From Holophagales bacterium (GTDB lineage Bacteria > Acidobacteriota > Thermoanaerobaculia > UBA5066), in NCBI GenBank assembly GCA_016714815.1, contig JADKBZ010000027.1:1-44650 (forward strand): DNA of 44,650 nt. Direction: 5' to 3'. The notes beneath the pieces were generated by a model that saw only the letters and a program-made list of their open reading frames with translations, was not told the origin of the DNA and searched no databases. Both the position numbers and the translations under genes were made by a program. Shown here piece after piece: positions 23,736 to 31,549 of the stretch (position 1 is its first letter; each line of letters opens with the position of its first letter).

Positions 23736-24499
23736 GCGGCCCCTATACTGGACGCGACGTGTCGGCCCGCACCTCTCCCTGGACGGACGACCGGCTCCGG
23801 GAGGAGCTGATCCGGCGCTACTCGGCGCCGGGCGCCTCGCGCGGGCGGCGGCTCCGGGCGATCGGCAAGAGGAGCGCCTGGGGGTTCGTGACGGGGTTCG
23901 CCCGCGCGATCAAACGGCTTCTGGACGTCGCCGGGGCGATCTTCCTCATGATCGTCCTCGCTCCTTTCCTCGTCCTGGTGGCGATCCTCATCGTGGTCGG
24001 CGACCCCGGTCCCGTCTTCTTCCGGCAGCAGCGCGTCGGCCGCCTCGGGCGCCTCTTCGGGATGTGGAAGTTCCGCTCGATGTACGTCGACGCCGAGGCG
24101 CGAAAGGTCGCCCTCATGGCGCAGAACGAGATGGCGGGGGGCGTGACGTTCAAGATGAAGGACGATCCCCGCGTGACGAAGGTCGGGCGCTTCATCCGGC
24201 GCGCCTCGATCGACGAGCTGCCCCAGCTCTGGAACGTCCTCGTCGGCGACATGTCTCTCGTCGGCCCGCGTCCTCCCGTCCCGAAGGAAGTGGCGGAATA
24301 CACCCTGGCCGACAGGCGGCGGCTCGAGGTGACCCCCGGAATCACCTGTATCTGGCAGGTCTCGGGAAGGTCGAGCATCCCGTTTCCGCAGCAGGTGGAG
24401 CTCGACGTCGCCTACATCGAATCGCAGTCGTTCTGGCTCGACGTCCTTCTCCTCCTCCGGACGATTCCGGCGGTCCTCTTCGGGAAAGGGGCGTACTGA
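23732..24499 (+). CDS. Undecaprenyl-phosphate sugar phosphotransferase (monotopic PGT, WcaJ/ExoY-like)
   Basis: 255 residues. An N-terminal basic extension precedes the re-entrant helix (about 64-86, AIFLMIVLAPFLVLVAIL). All PGT hallmarks follow: GPVFFRQQRVGRLGRLFGMW, KFRSM, the catalytic pair Asp161-Glu162 in IDELPQLWNVL, GDMSLVGPRPPVPKEV, TPGITCIWQVSGRS, and DVAYIESQSFWLDVLLLLRT. It starts repeat-unit synthesis by moving a sugar-1-phosphate onto undecaprenyl phosphate at the inner membrane. A strong AGGAGG lies five bases before ATG 23732. A TATACT at 23744-23749 sits ten bases before an in-frame GTG 23759, so an internal promoter giving a shorter form is possible. It stands between two genes with degenerate copies of the same domain. 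Confidence 0.93.
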   Translation: MSGPYTGRDVSARTSPWTDDRLREELIRRYSAPGASRGRRLRAIGKRSAWGFVTGFARAIKRLLDVAGAIFLMIVLAPFLVLVAILIVVGDPGPVFFRQQRVGRLGRLFGMWKFRSMYVDAEARKVALMAQNEMAGGVTFKMKDDPRVTKVGRFIRRASIDELPQLWNVLVGDMSLVGPRPPVPKEVAEYTLADRRRLEVTPGITCIWQVSGRSSIPFPQQVELDVAYIESQSFWLDVLLLLRTIPAVLFGKGAY

Positions 24500-24501
24500 A
24501 C

Positions 24502-25992
24502 ATGAAGGCTCTCCTGCTGGCCGACCGGCTCGGCGCCGGACTCTCTCCCTTCACGGAACGGACCGCGGTCGCCCTTCTCCCGGTGGCGGGGAAGCCTCTC
24601 GTCTTTCACGCCATCGAGGACCTCGTGCAGGCGGGAGCGAAGGAGGCGGTCGTCGTCGTCTCGGCGTTCGCCGAGGAGGTGGAACGGGTTCTCGGGGACG
24701 GAAGCCGCTGGGGAATGAAGCTCGACTTCGTTCTTTCCCCCGGCGACGAGTCGTCCGCGTCCCTGGCTTCCCGCCTCGGCGGGAGATTCCCCGGAGAGAT
24801 TCTCGCGGTCCGCGGAGACGTCCTCCGGAGCCCTCTCCTGCCGGCGTTCCTCGCCCGGGCCGCCGGGCGCGAAGGCGAATCGGCCCTCTTCGCCACCGCA
24901 GGCGGAAGGCCGTGCGGCGTCTCCCTGGTGCGCGACGCGGCTTCCAGGCCTTCCGCCCTCCCCGCGGTTCCGGAGCGGGAGCCGTCGCCAGCCGGCGTCG
25001 CGATCGAGATCGACGGGGCGGTCTACGAGCCCGTCCTCTCCCTCGCCGACCTTCACCGCGCCAACGTCGACGCCGTGTCGCGACGGTTCCCGGGCCTCCT
25101 CGTGCCAGGGCGCGAGGTGGCGGTCGGGCTCGTCTCGGGGCGGCGCTCCCGCGTCCCGCTCCGGGCGGTGTGGCAGGGGCCCGTTTTCGTCGGGGCGCGC
25201 TGCAGCGTCGACGCCCAGGCCGAGCTCCTCGGCCCCGTCGTCCTCTCCGACGACGTGGTCGTCGACCGGCGGGCGACACTCTCCAACGCCGTCGTCCTCC
25301 CGCACTCCTACGTCGGCGAGCTCGTCGAGGTGACGAACGCACTCGTCTTCAGCGACCTCCTCGTCCGGGTCGACACCGGCGCGGTCACCCGCGTGACCGA
25401 CGCTTTCCTCCTCTCCGACCTGCGGGACGCGCCCGTCGCTTCGGCGGTCGGGGGCGCCCTGTCCCGGCTGGCGGGGCTCGGCCTGATGGTCCTGTCGCTC
25501 CCTCTCTGGCCTCTCGCGCTCGCCGCCTCGCTGGTGGCCCGGCCCTCGGCGCCGTTCCGCCGGGTGACGCTCGGCGGCGCCCGCCGGGAGCGGAACGAGA
25601 CCGGCGCTATGGGCCGCAAGCCGTTCACGACGTTCGAGGGCGCGACCGCCGTGCCTGTCCTCAAGCACCTTCCGCGTCTCCTCGCGGTCGTCGCGGGGAA
25701 CCTCGCCCTCGTCGGCGTCTCCCCGCTTCCGCCCGAGGTGGAAGCGGCGCTCGACGAGGAGTGGTCCACTGGCCGCCGCGAGGCGCCCGCGGGCCTTCTC
25801 GGCCCGGCCCAGCTCCTTCCGGACCCCGGGGCGCCGCAGGAGGAGAGGCTTCTGGCGGACGTCTTCCTGGCCGGAAGCCTCCGGTCGGGACGGCCGGTGT
25901 CGATCCTGAAGCCCGCGCTCCGCTCTTTCTTCAGCCGGGCGGCCTGGTCCGCACGGAGGGGCGGCGACGCGGAAGAGGGGGGCGAGTCGTGA
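24502..25992 (+). CDS. Degenerate sugar nucleotidyltransferase fused to degenerate PGT domain
   Basis: 496 residues. The N-terminal half follows NDP-sugar pyrophosphorylases (LLPVAGKPLVFHAIEDLVQA, then VVVVSAFAEEVERVL). However, the nucleotide loop LAAGxGTRL reads LLADRLGAGL and the following PK pair reads AV, so both the key Arg and the Lys are missing. The middle (about 215-310) is beta-helix-like (VWQGPVFVGARCSVDAQAEL, AELLGPVVLSDDVVVD). The C-terminal part (about 320-480) is PGT-like with a membrane helix (LGLMVLSLPLWPLALAASLV) and VVAGNLALVGVSPLP in place of the GDMSLVGPRP block. The catalytic Asp-Glu is Lys388-His389. Both domains look catalytically dead, so a structural or regulatory role in the assembly complex is likely. 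Its stop overlaps the GTG of the REC-PP2C gene. Confidence 0.75.
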   Translation: MKALLLADRLGAGLSPFTERTAVALLPVAGKPLVFHAIEDLVQAGAKEAVVVVSAFAEEVERVLGDGSRWGMKLDFVLSPGDESSASLASRLGGRFPGEILAVRGDVLRSPLLPAFLARAAGREGESALFATAGGRPCGVSLVRDAASRPSALPAVPEREPSPAGVAIEIDGAVYEPVLSLADLHRANVDAVSRRFPGLLVPGREVAVGLVSGRRSRVPLRAVWQGPVFVGARCSVDAQAELLGPVVLSDDVVVDRRATLSNAVVLPHSYVGELVEVTNALVFSDLLVRVDTGAVTRVTDAFLLSDLRDAPVASAVGGALSRLAGLGLMVLSLPLWPLALAASLVARPSAPFRRVTLGGARRERNETGAMGRKPFTTFEGATAVPVLKHLPRLLAVVAGNLALVGVSPLPPEVEAALDEEWSTGRREAPAGLLGPAQLLPDPGAPQEERLLADVFLAGSLRSGRPVSILKPALRSFFSRAAWSARRGGDAEEGGES

Positions 25993-27173
25993 CGGAGTCG
26001 ATCGCGGGGGCGACGATCCTCGTCGTCGACGACACCGCCGTCAACCGGCGGATCCTTCGAGCCATCCTCGAACGGGCCGGCGCCGTCGTCTCGGAAGCGC
26101 CGGGAGGGGAGGAGGCACTTCGCCTCGTCCGGGCGGCTCCCCCCGATCTACTCCTGCTCGACGTCATGATGCCCGGGATGGACGGGCTCCAGGTCTGCGC
26201 CGCGCTGAAGTCCGATCCGACGACCTCGGACGTCCCGATCATCGTCGTCTCCTCGCTCGGCGAGACCGCGGACCGGATCCGGGGCCTGTCGGCCGGCGCG
26301 GAGGACTACGTCACGAAGCCGTTCGACGCCGGCGAGGTCCTCGCTCGGGTCGCGACGCACCTTCGGATCCGGCGGCTGACGCGGTCGCTCAGGGAGCTGA
26401 ACCGCGAGCTCACGGACAGGCAGCAGCGGATCGACGATGACCTCCGGGCCGCGGCCGAGATCCAGCGGACGCTCCTGCCGCGCACCGGCGCCGCGGCCCC
26501 CCGCCTCGCGTTCGAGTGGCTCTTCGAGCCCTGCGCGACGATCGGCGGGGACATCTTCGACGTCGTCTCGCTCGGGGCGGGCCGGACGGCGATCTACGTC
26601 CTCGACGTGAGCGGGCACGGCGTTCCGGCGGCGCTCGTCACCGTCTCGGTCTCGCAGAGCCTCGCTCCGATGAGCGGGATCATCCTCGATGCCCGCGGCG
26701 AGCCTTCTCCCCCCTCGGAGGTCCTCGCGCGCCTCGACGCGGAGTACCCGTTCGAGCGCTTCGACATGTTCTTCACGATGGCGTACCTCACCTTCGACGC
26801 CGCGACCGGGGTCCTCCGGTACGCTTCCGCCGGCCACCCGCCGCCGCTCCTCCTCAGGCCGGGAAAGCGCCCGCAGCCGCTCGAGGAAGGGGGGACGATC
26901 GTCGGTCTCGGAGTCGGGACGACGTTCGACGAAGGATCCGTCGTCCTGGCGCCCGGAGACCGTCTCGCGCTCTGCACCGACGGGGTTCTGGAGACAGCCT
27001 CGCCCGCCGGGGAGCTTTTCGGCGGCGAGCGGCTCGACGACGTGCTCGTGAAGGGAGCCGGGCTCGCTCTGTCCGGGCTCCGGGACCTCATCGGGCGGGA
27101 AGTTTCCGTCTACGGCGCGGGGCTCCCGGCCAGGGACGACGTCTCGCTTCTCCTCGTCGAGGTGCTCGTGTGA
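25989..27173 (+). CDS. Response regulator with PP2C/SpoIIE-type serine phosphatase output (RsbU-like)
   Basis: 394 residues. The REC domain (about 8-125) has ILVVDDTAVNRR, phospho-acceptor Asp58 in LLLLDVMMPGMDG, and Lys in YVTKPF. A helical linker (about 130-165) ends in AAAEIQRTLLP, the usual entry to SpoIIE/RsbU phosphatases. The PP2C domain has its metal ligands in IGGDIFDVV, DVSGHGVPAALV, CTDGVLE and RDDVSLLLV. Phosphorylation of REC should control dephosphorylation of a STAS anti-anti-sigma protein, such as the one at 1098. The phosphate could come from the HPt end of the hybrid kinase encoded three genes later. GTG 25989 overlaps the last polysaccharide gene, placing this signalling module in the same transcript. 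Confidence 0.9.
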   Translation: MTESIAGATILVVDDTAVNRRILRAILERAGAVVSEAPGGEEALRLVRAAPPDLLLLDVMMPGMDGLQVCAALKSDPTTSDVPIIVVSSLGETADRIRGLSAGAEDYVTKPFDAGEVLARVATHLRIRRLTRSLRELNRELTDRQQRIDDDLRAAAEIQRTLLPRTGAAAPRLAFEWLFEPCATIGGDIFDVVSLGAGRTAIYVLDVSGHGVPAALVTVSVSQSLAPMSGIILDARGEPSPPSEVLARLDAEYPFERFDMFFTMAYLTFDAATGVLRYASAGHPPPLLLRPGKRPQPLEEGGTIVGLGVGTTFDEGSVVLAPGDRLALCTDGVLETASPAGELFGGERLDDVLVKGAGLALSGLRDLIGREVSVYGAGLPARDDVSLLLVEVLV

Positions 27174-27598
27174 GCCGGCGGGCGCTGAACCTCGTCTTCA
27201 ATGCAGATCTGGGGTCGTCCGCTCTCGTGGGGCCCGCCTTGCGAGGAATCGCCGAAGCCGTGGGGTTCGAACGGGCGCGGGCGGCCGAGGTGGCCCTCTG
27301 CGCTCAGGAGGCCGCGGTCAATGCCGCCGAGCACGCGTTTGCGGGGCAGCCGGAAGGGGTGGTGACCGTCCTCGTCGCCTTCGACGAGGGGCTCCTCGAG
27401 GTGAGTGTTCACGACAAGGGCCAGCCGATGCCCCCGGGGCTCCTCGACGCGGCTCGCGTCACGGAGCCCGATCCGCTCGCGGACCGGGGCCGTGGGCTTT
27501 TCATGATCACCCGGCTCACCGAGACGGTGAGCTACTGCCCGGGCGCGGAGAAGAACGTCCTGGAGATGACGTTCCGGCTTTCGCCGGCGGCGGAGTGA
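27170..27598 (+). CDS. RsbW/SpoIIAB-like serine kinase (GHKL anti-sigma factor)
   Basis: 142 residues, a single GHKL ATPase domain. The N-box is EAAVNAAEHAF (Glu47, Asn51), the G1 box VHDKGQPMPP, and the G2 box GRGLFMITRLTETV with an Arg-rich lid (DRGRG). Such proteins bind a sigma factor, or another target, and phosphorylate the STAS partner on Ser. The GTG overlaps the REC-PP2C stop, so phosphatase and kinase are coupled as in RsbU/RsbW pairs. No sigma factor lies next to it; the ECF factor at 42367 belongs to a different class with its own zinc-finger anti-sigma. The target may therefore be a non-sigma effector of polysaccharide synthesis, which is inference. Confidence 0.87.
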   Translation: MSRRALNLVFNADLGSSALVGPALRGIAEAVGFERARAAEVALCAQEAAVNAAEHAFAGQPEGVVTVLVAFDEGLLEVSVHDKGQPMPPGLLDAARVTEPDPLADRGRGLFMITRLTETVSYCPGAEKNVLEMTFRLSPAAE

Positions 27599-27608
27599 CG
27601 GAGGGACC

Positions 27609-28175
27609 GTGTACGGGATGGTGAACCGGGCAATCGAGGACCTCGTGACGGAACAGCTCGGCCCCGAAGCGTGGGACAGGGTCTGTGCCCTCGCCGGAGT
27701 CCAGACCCCGGTCTTCGTGAGCAACGAATCCTATTCCGACGAGCTGACGTTTCGCCTCGTCGGCGCTGCGGCAGGAGAGCTGGACGTCCCGGTGGACGAG
27801 GTCCTCCGCCGGTTCGGCGTGCACTGGATCCTGCGGACCGCGGCAGAGGGATACGGCGAGCTGATGGACGCCGGCGGGAAGACGCTCGGCGAGTTTCTCG
27901 ACAACCTCCCCACGTTTCACGCGAGGGTCGTCCTGGCGTTCCCCGACCTCAAGCCGCCGGAATTCACCGTTACGGAACGCGGCGAGAACCGGCTCCGCCT
28001 CCGGTACGAATCCCACCGGGAGGGGCTTCAGCCGTTCGTGGTGGGCCTGCTCGACGGCCTGGGTCGGCGCTTCGGCGTGGACGTCTCCACGGAGCACGTG
28101 GTGCGCCGGGGCGACGGCGCGAGCCACGACGAGTTCGTCGTCGCGTGGCGAGACCGGAAGGCGGGATCCTCGTGA
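27609..28175 (+). CDS. H-NOX (heme nitric oxide/oxygen binding) sensor protein
   Basis: 188 residues, the normal length of a stand-alone bacterial H-NOX. MYGMVNRAIEDLV is the canonical N-terminus. His104 in FLDNLPTFHARV is the proximal heme ligand, and Y133-E-S135-H-R137 is the YxSxR motif that holds the heme propionates. The stretch after it (EGLQPFVVGLLDGL) has no Tyr at the place of the distal Tyr of oxygen-binding thermophile H-NOX, so selectivity for NO over oxygen is predicted. GGAGGG sits just before GTG 27609. Its TGA overlaps the GTG of an HNOBA-containing hybrid kinase, the standard partner arrangement for NO-controlled kinase activity in the cytoplasm. Confidence 0.95.
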   Translation: MYGMVNRAIEDLVTEQLGPEAWDRVCALAGVQTPVFVSNESYSDELTFRLVGAAAGELDVPVDEVLRRFGVHWILRTAAEGYGELMDAGGKTLGEFLDNLPTFHARVVLAFPDLKPPEFTVTERGENRLRLRYESHREGLQPFVVGLLDGLGRRFGVDVSTEHVVRRGDGASHDEFVVAWRDRKAGSS

Positions 28176-30622
28176 GCCCGGCGCGGCCGAGCCTGCCGCC
28201 CGCGCTCTTTCCGCAGGTCTTCCCGTTCCACGTCGCCGTCGACCGAAGGCTCGTCGTCGTACAGACCGGGGCGTCCTTCGACAAGATCATCCCCGGTGCC
28301 CTGGGCCGGGCGCTCGTCGACGTCTTCGTCTTCACCCGGCCGTCGGTCCCCGTCGACTTCGAGAGTCTCGCGGCCAGCGGCTCGACCCTTTTTCTCCTCG
28401 AGACCCGGGAGCCGAAGGCGCTCTTCCGCGGTCAGTTCCTCTACCTGCCCGGCGAAGAGCTGCTCGTCTTCCTCGGCTCGCCCTGGCCCGAACAGCTCGG
28501 CGCTCTCGCGGCCCTCGGCCTCGGAATGTCCGACTTCGCGCTCCACGACGCCACGACCGACCTGCTCCAGGCCCTGCAGTCGCAGCGGGCGGCTCTCGCC
28601 GACGCCAAGAGGCTCGCCGCACTCCTGGAAAAGCGGGGGGCCGAGCTCAGGACGGTCAACGATCGGCTCTCCGGCCGGAACCACCTCCTGGAGGAGACCG
28701 AGGCCCTGACGCGCGGCATCCTGGAGACCTCGCCCGAGGCCTTCGCGGCCATCGACGAGCAGGGCGTCGTCCGGACATTCAATCCCGCAGCCGAGGCGCT
28801 CTTCGGATGGAGCGCCGCCGAAGTGGTCGGGCGGAACGTCTCGACCCTGATGCCCGAGCCCCATCGGAGCGCGCACGACGACTACCTTTCCCGGTACCTC
28901 TCGACGGGGGAGAGCCACATCATCGGGACCCGCCGCCTCGTCGAGGCCGTTCGCAAGGACGGAACGACCTTCCCCTGCGAGCTTTCGATCGGGGAGGTCC
29001 GAACGTCGTCGGGAGTGAGGTTCACCGGGTTCGTCCGCGACCTCTCCGCCCAGCGTCTTGCGGAGCAGGCGCTCCGGGAGAGCGAGGCGAAGTACCGCTC
29101 CGTCGTGGAAGGGGTCAAGGAGATCGTCTTCCAGACCGACGCCGAGGGGCGCTGGCTCTTCCTGAACCCCTCCTGGACGGAGGTGACCGGGTTCGGTGTG
29201 GAGGAGTCGCTCGGCAAGGTCTTCCTCGAGTCCGTCCACCCGGACGACCGCGAGCGCAACAGCGCCCTGTTCGCCCCACTCATCGCCCGGGAGAAGGAGT
29301 ACTGCCGGCACGAGGTGCGGTACCTGACGAAGGACGGCGGCGCCCGCTGGATCGAGGTCTTCGCCCGGCTGACGCTGGGTCCCGACGGGACCCCGACGGG
29401 AACGACGGGAACGCTCTACGACGTCACCGAGCGGCGCGACACCGAGTCGGAGCTCCGCCGCGTGAAGGAGGCGGCCGTGGAGGCGGCGCGGCTGAAGAGC
29501 GAGTTCCTCGCGAACATGAGCCACGAGATCCGGACGCCGCTCAACGCCGTCATCGGAATGACGGGGCTCCTCCTCGACACGAGGCTGAGCGGGGAGCAGC
29601 AGGAGTACGTCGACACGATCCGCAGCAGCGGCAAGACGCTCCTCGAGCTGATCAACGAGATCCTCGACTTCTCCAAGATCGAATCGGGGCGCCTCGAGAT
29701 TCTCCGGGGGCCGTTCGACCTGCGGGAATGCGCAGAGGATTCCCTCGACCTCGTGGCGCCCCAGGCGGCGGAAAAGGGGCTCGAGCTCGTGCTCGACGTC
29801 GACGCCTCGACCGTGAGCTCCTGCGAAGGGGACGAAGCCCGGATTCGCCAGGTCGTCGTGAACCTCCTCTCGAACGCCGTGAAGTTCACGTCGAAGGGCG
29901 AGGTCGTCCTGTCGGTCTTCGCCACGAAGGCCGGTTCGGGGATGACGGTGCTCCGGTTCGAGGTCCGGGATACGGGGCCCGGCATCCCGGACGACCAGCG
30001 GGACCGCCTGTTCCAGGCCTTCACGCAGCTCGATTCGGCGGCGACCCGCAAGCATGGCGGGACGGGCCTCGGCCTGGCCATCAGCCGGAGACTCGCCGAG
30101 GCGATGGGCGGGACGGTCACGTTCGAAAGCACGCCCGGGACCGGCTCGACCTTCGTCCTCACCGTGCCGGTCGAGGAGGCTCCTCCGCGCTCCGGCTTCC
30201 TGAAGAGGCCCTCGGCCGTTCCGCCGGGCGTGCGGGTGCTCGTCGTCGAGGACAACCAGCATTCCCGCCGGGCTCTCGTCCGGCTCTGCCGCAGCCTCGG
30301 GCTCGACGTCGCCGCCGACCCCTCCGGCGAGGCCGCCCTGGGACGCGTCGCGGCGGGAGAGGAGTTCGCGGTCGTCCTCGCCGACACGACCCTGCCGGGC
30401 GTGCCGGCGGCGGCCGTCTTCCGGGCCTTCCGCTCGCGATTCGGGGCCGGGGCGCCGGTGGCCGTCCTCCTGGCGCCACTCGGGCTGCGGCCCTCGGGGG
30501 GCGTGTCCGACGCCGACGTCCTCCCGATGCTGACCAAGCCCGTCAAGCTCGGCGCGCTCGGCGAGGTCCTGTCCACCGCGCTTCGGTACTCCGGCCGGGC
30601 CTGCCCTCCCGACACCGGAAAA
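28172..30622 (+). CDS. H-NOX-associated hybrid histidine kinase (HNOBA-PAS-PAS-HisKA-HATPase-REC), 5' part of frameshifted gene
   Basis: GTG 28172 overlaps the H-NOX stop. The N-terminus is an HNOBA domain (about 10-150): FPQVFPFHVAVDRRLVVVQ, LFRGQFLYLP and MSDFALHDATTDLL, the same block found in soluble guanylate cyclases. Next come a coiled coil (about 140-175), PAS1 (about 185-290, ILETSPEAFAAIDEQG), PAS2 (about 300-425), HisKA with phospho-acceptor His451 (NMSHEIRTPLNAV), HATPase (NLLSNAVKFT, DTGPGIP, GGTGLGLAI) and REC1 (about 689-800, Asp738 in LADTTLPG, Lys in LTKPVK). At the AAAA run 30619-30622 the frame leaves homologous sequence. With one A fewer it continues into REC2-HPt to 31439, making one protein of about 1088 residues. 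NO-bound H-NOX is expected to inhibit or tune this kinase. Confidence 0.9.
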
Positions 30623-31439
30623 GGCGGTCGTCCTGCGCCTCGGCGACCTGACGCCTCTCCGGATTCTTCTCGTGGAGGACAACGTCGTGAACCAGCGCGT
30701 CGCGATGCGAATCCTCGAGAAGCTCGGATACAGGCCCGACCTGGCGTCGAACGGGGTCGAGGCCGTGCAGGCGGTCGTCCGGCAGCCCTACGACGTCGTC
30801 CTGATGGACGTCCAGATGCCGGAGATGGACGGACTCGAAGCGACCCGCGCGATTCGCGGCAAGCTCCCGGCCGAGCGACAGCCACGGATCGTCGCGATGA
30901 CCGCCGGGGCCTTCCGGGAAGAGCGGGAGCGATGCCTCGACTCCGGAATGGACGACTATCTGGCCAAGCCGATCCAACCCCAGGACCTGCTCGCCGCGCT
31001 CGACCGGAACGCAAAGGCGCTCGCTGCGGGCCGCGCGACTCCTTCGGCGACCGCGTGGGAGACCCGGGTCGCGGAAGCCCTCCGGGCCCTGGGGGAAGTG
31101 GCTGGCGACGACGGCGGGGAATTCGTCTCGGGAACGGTCGACCTCTTCCTCCAGGAAACCGCGACGGGGCTCGTCGATCTCGAGACGCTCGTGCGCGCCG
31201 GGGACGCTTCGAGAGTCGCCCTCCTCTCTCACGGCCTGAAGGGAAGCTCCCGAAGTCTCGGCGCCGAAGGCTTCGGCGAGGCGATGCGGGTCCTCGAAGA
31301 GGACGCTCGCGCCGGTCTGTCGGCGAAGGCTCCCGGGCTCCTGCCCGGCGCGCGGCGGGAGTTCGAACGCCTCCGGACGTACCTCGAATCGGGTCGCTGG
31401 AAGGGCGGCCCGGCAAGACCGTCGCGACCGGGCCCCTGA
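30619..31439 (+). CDS. REC2-HPt C-terminal part of the H-NOX-associated hybrid kinase
   Basis: This frame joins the kinase frame when one A is removed from 30619-30622, giving GKAVVLRLGDLTPLRILLVE and then DNVVNQR. It holds a full receiver domain (LMDVQMPEMDG with the phospho-acceptor Asp, AMTAGAF, DYLAKPI) and a histidine phosphotransfer domain with LSHGLKGSSRSLGA, the His codon being at 31230-31232. A gene caller could start it separately at GTG 30672, but that would cut the first beta-strand of REC2. Together with the upstream part it makes a His-Asp-Asp-His relay whose last step could phosphorylate the REC-PP2C regulator at 25989. The span 28172-31439 is one base more than a multiple of three, as expected for one inserted base. 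Confidence 0.85.
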
Positions 31440-31445
31440 CGGCAT

Positions 31446-31492
31446 CGGACCGGTCGAGTCCGGTTGACGCGGTCCGGGGATCCTCATAGTGT
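31446..31492 (+). promoter_or_regulatory. Candidate sigma-70 promoter and inverted repeat before TonB receptor gene
   Basis: TTGACG (31464-31469) and TAGTGT (31487-31492) are separated by 17 bases, the ideal housekeeping spacing, about 50 bases before ATG 31550. A 7-base inverted repeat, CGGACCG (31446-31452) and CGGTCCG (31470-31476), frames the -35 box and could be an operator or part of a weak terminator for the long upstream operon. This is the first intergenic gap of more than 20 bases since 1606, so a new transcription unit is expected here. Confidence 0.5.
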
Positions 31493-31549
31493 TTCTTCAA
31501 CAAGCAATGTCCCGGCGCGCCGAAGTGCGCTGCTGGAAGGAGCACGTGA

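Noticed and set aside
30672..31439. Independent REC-HPt gene starting at GTG 30672
   Set aside because: It would begin inside the first strand of the receiver domain (LLVEDN); removal of one A at 30619-30622 joins it to the kinase instead.
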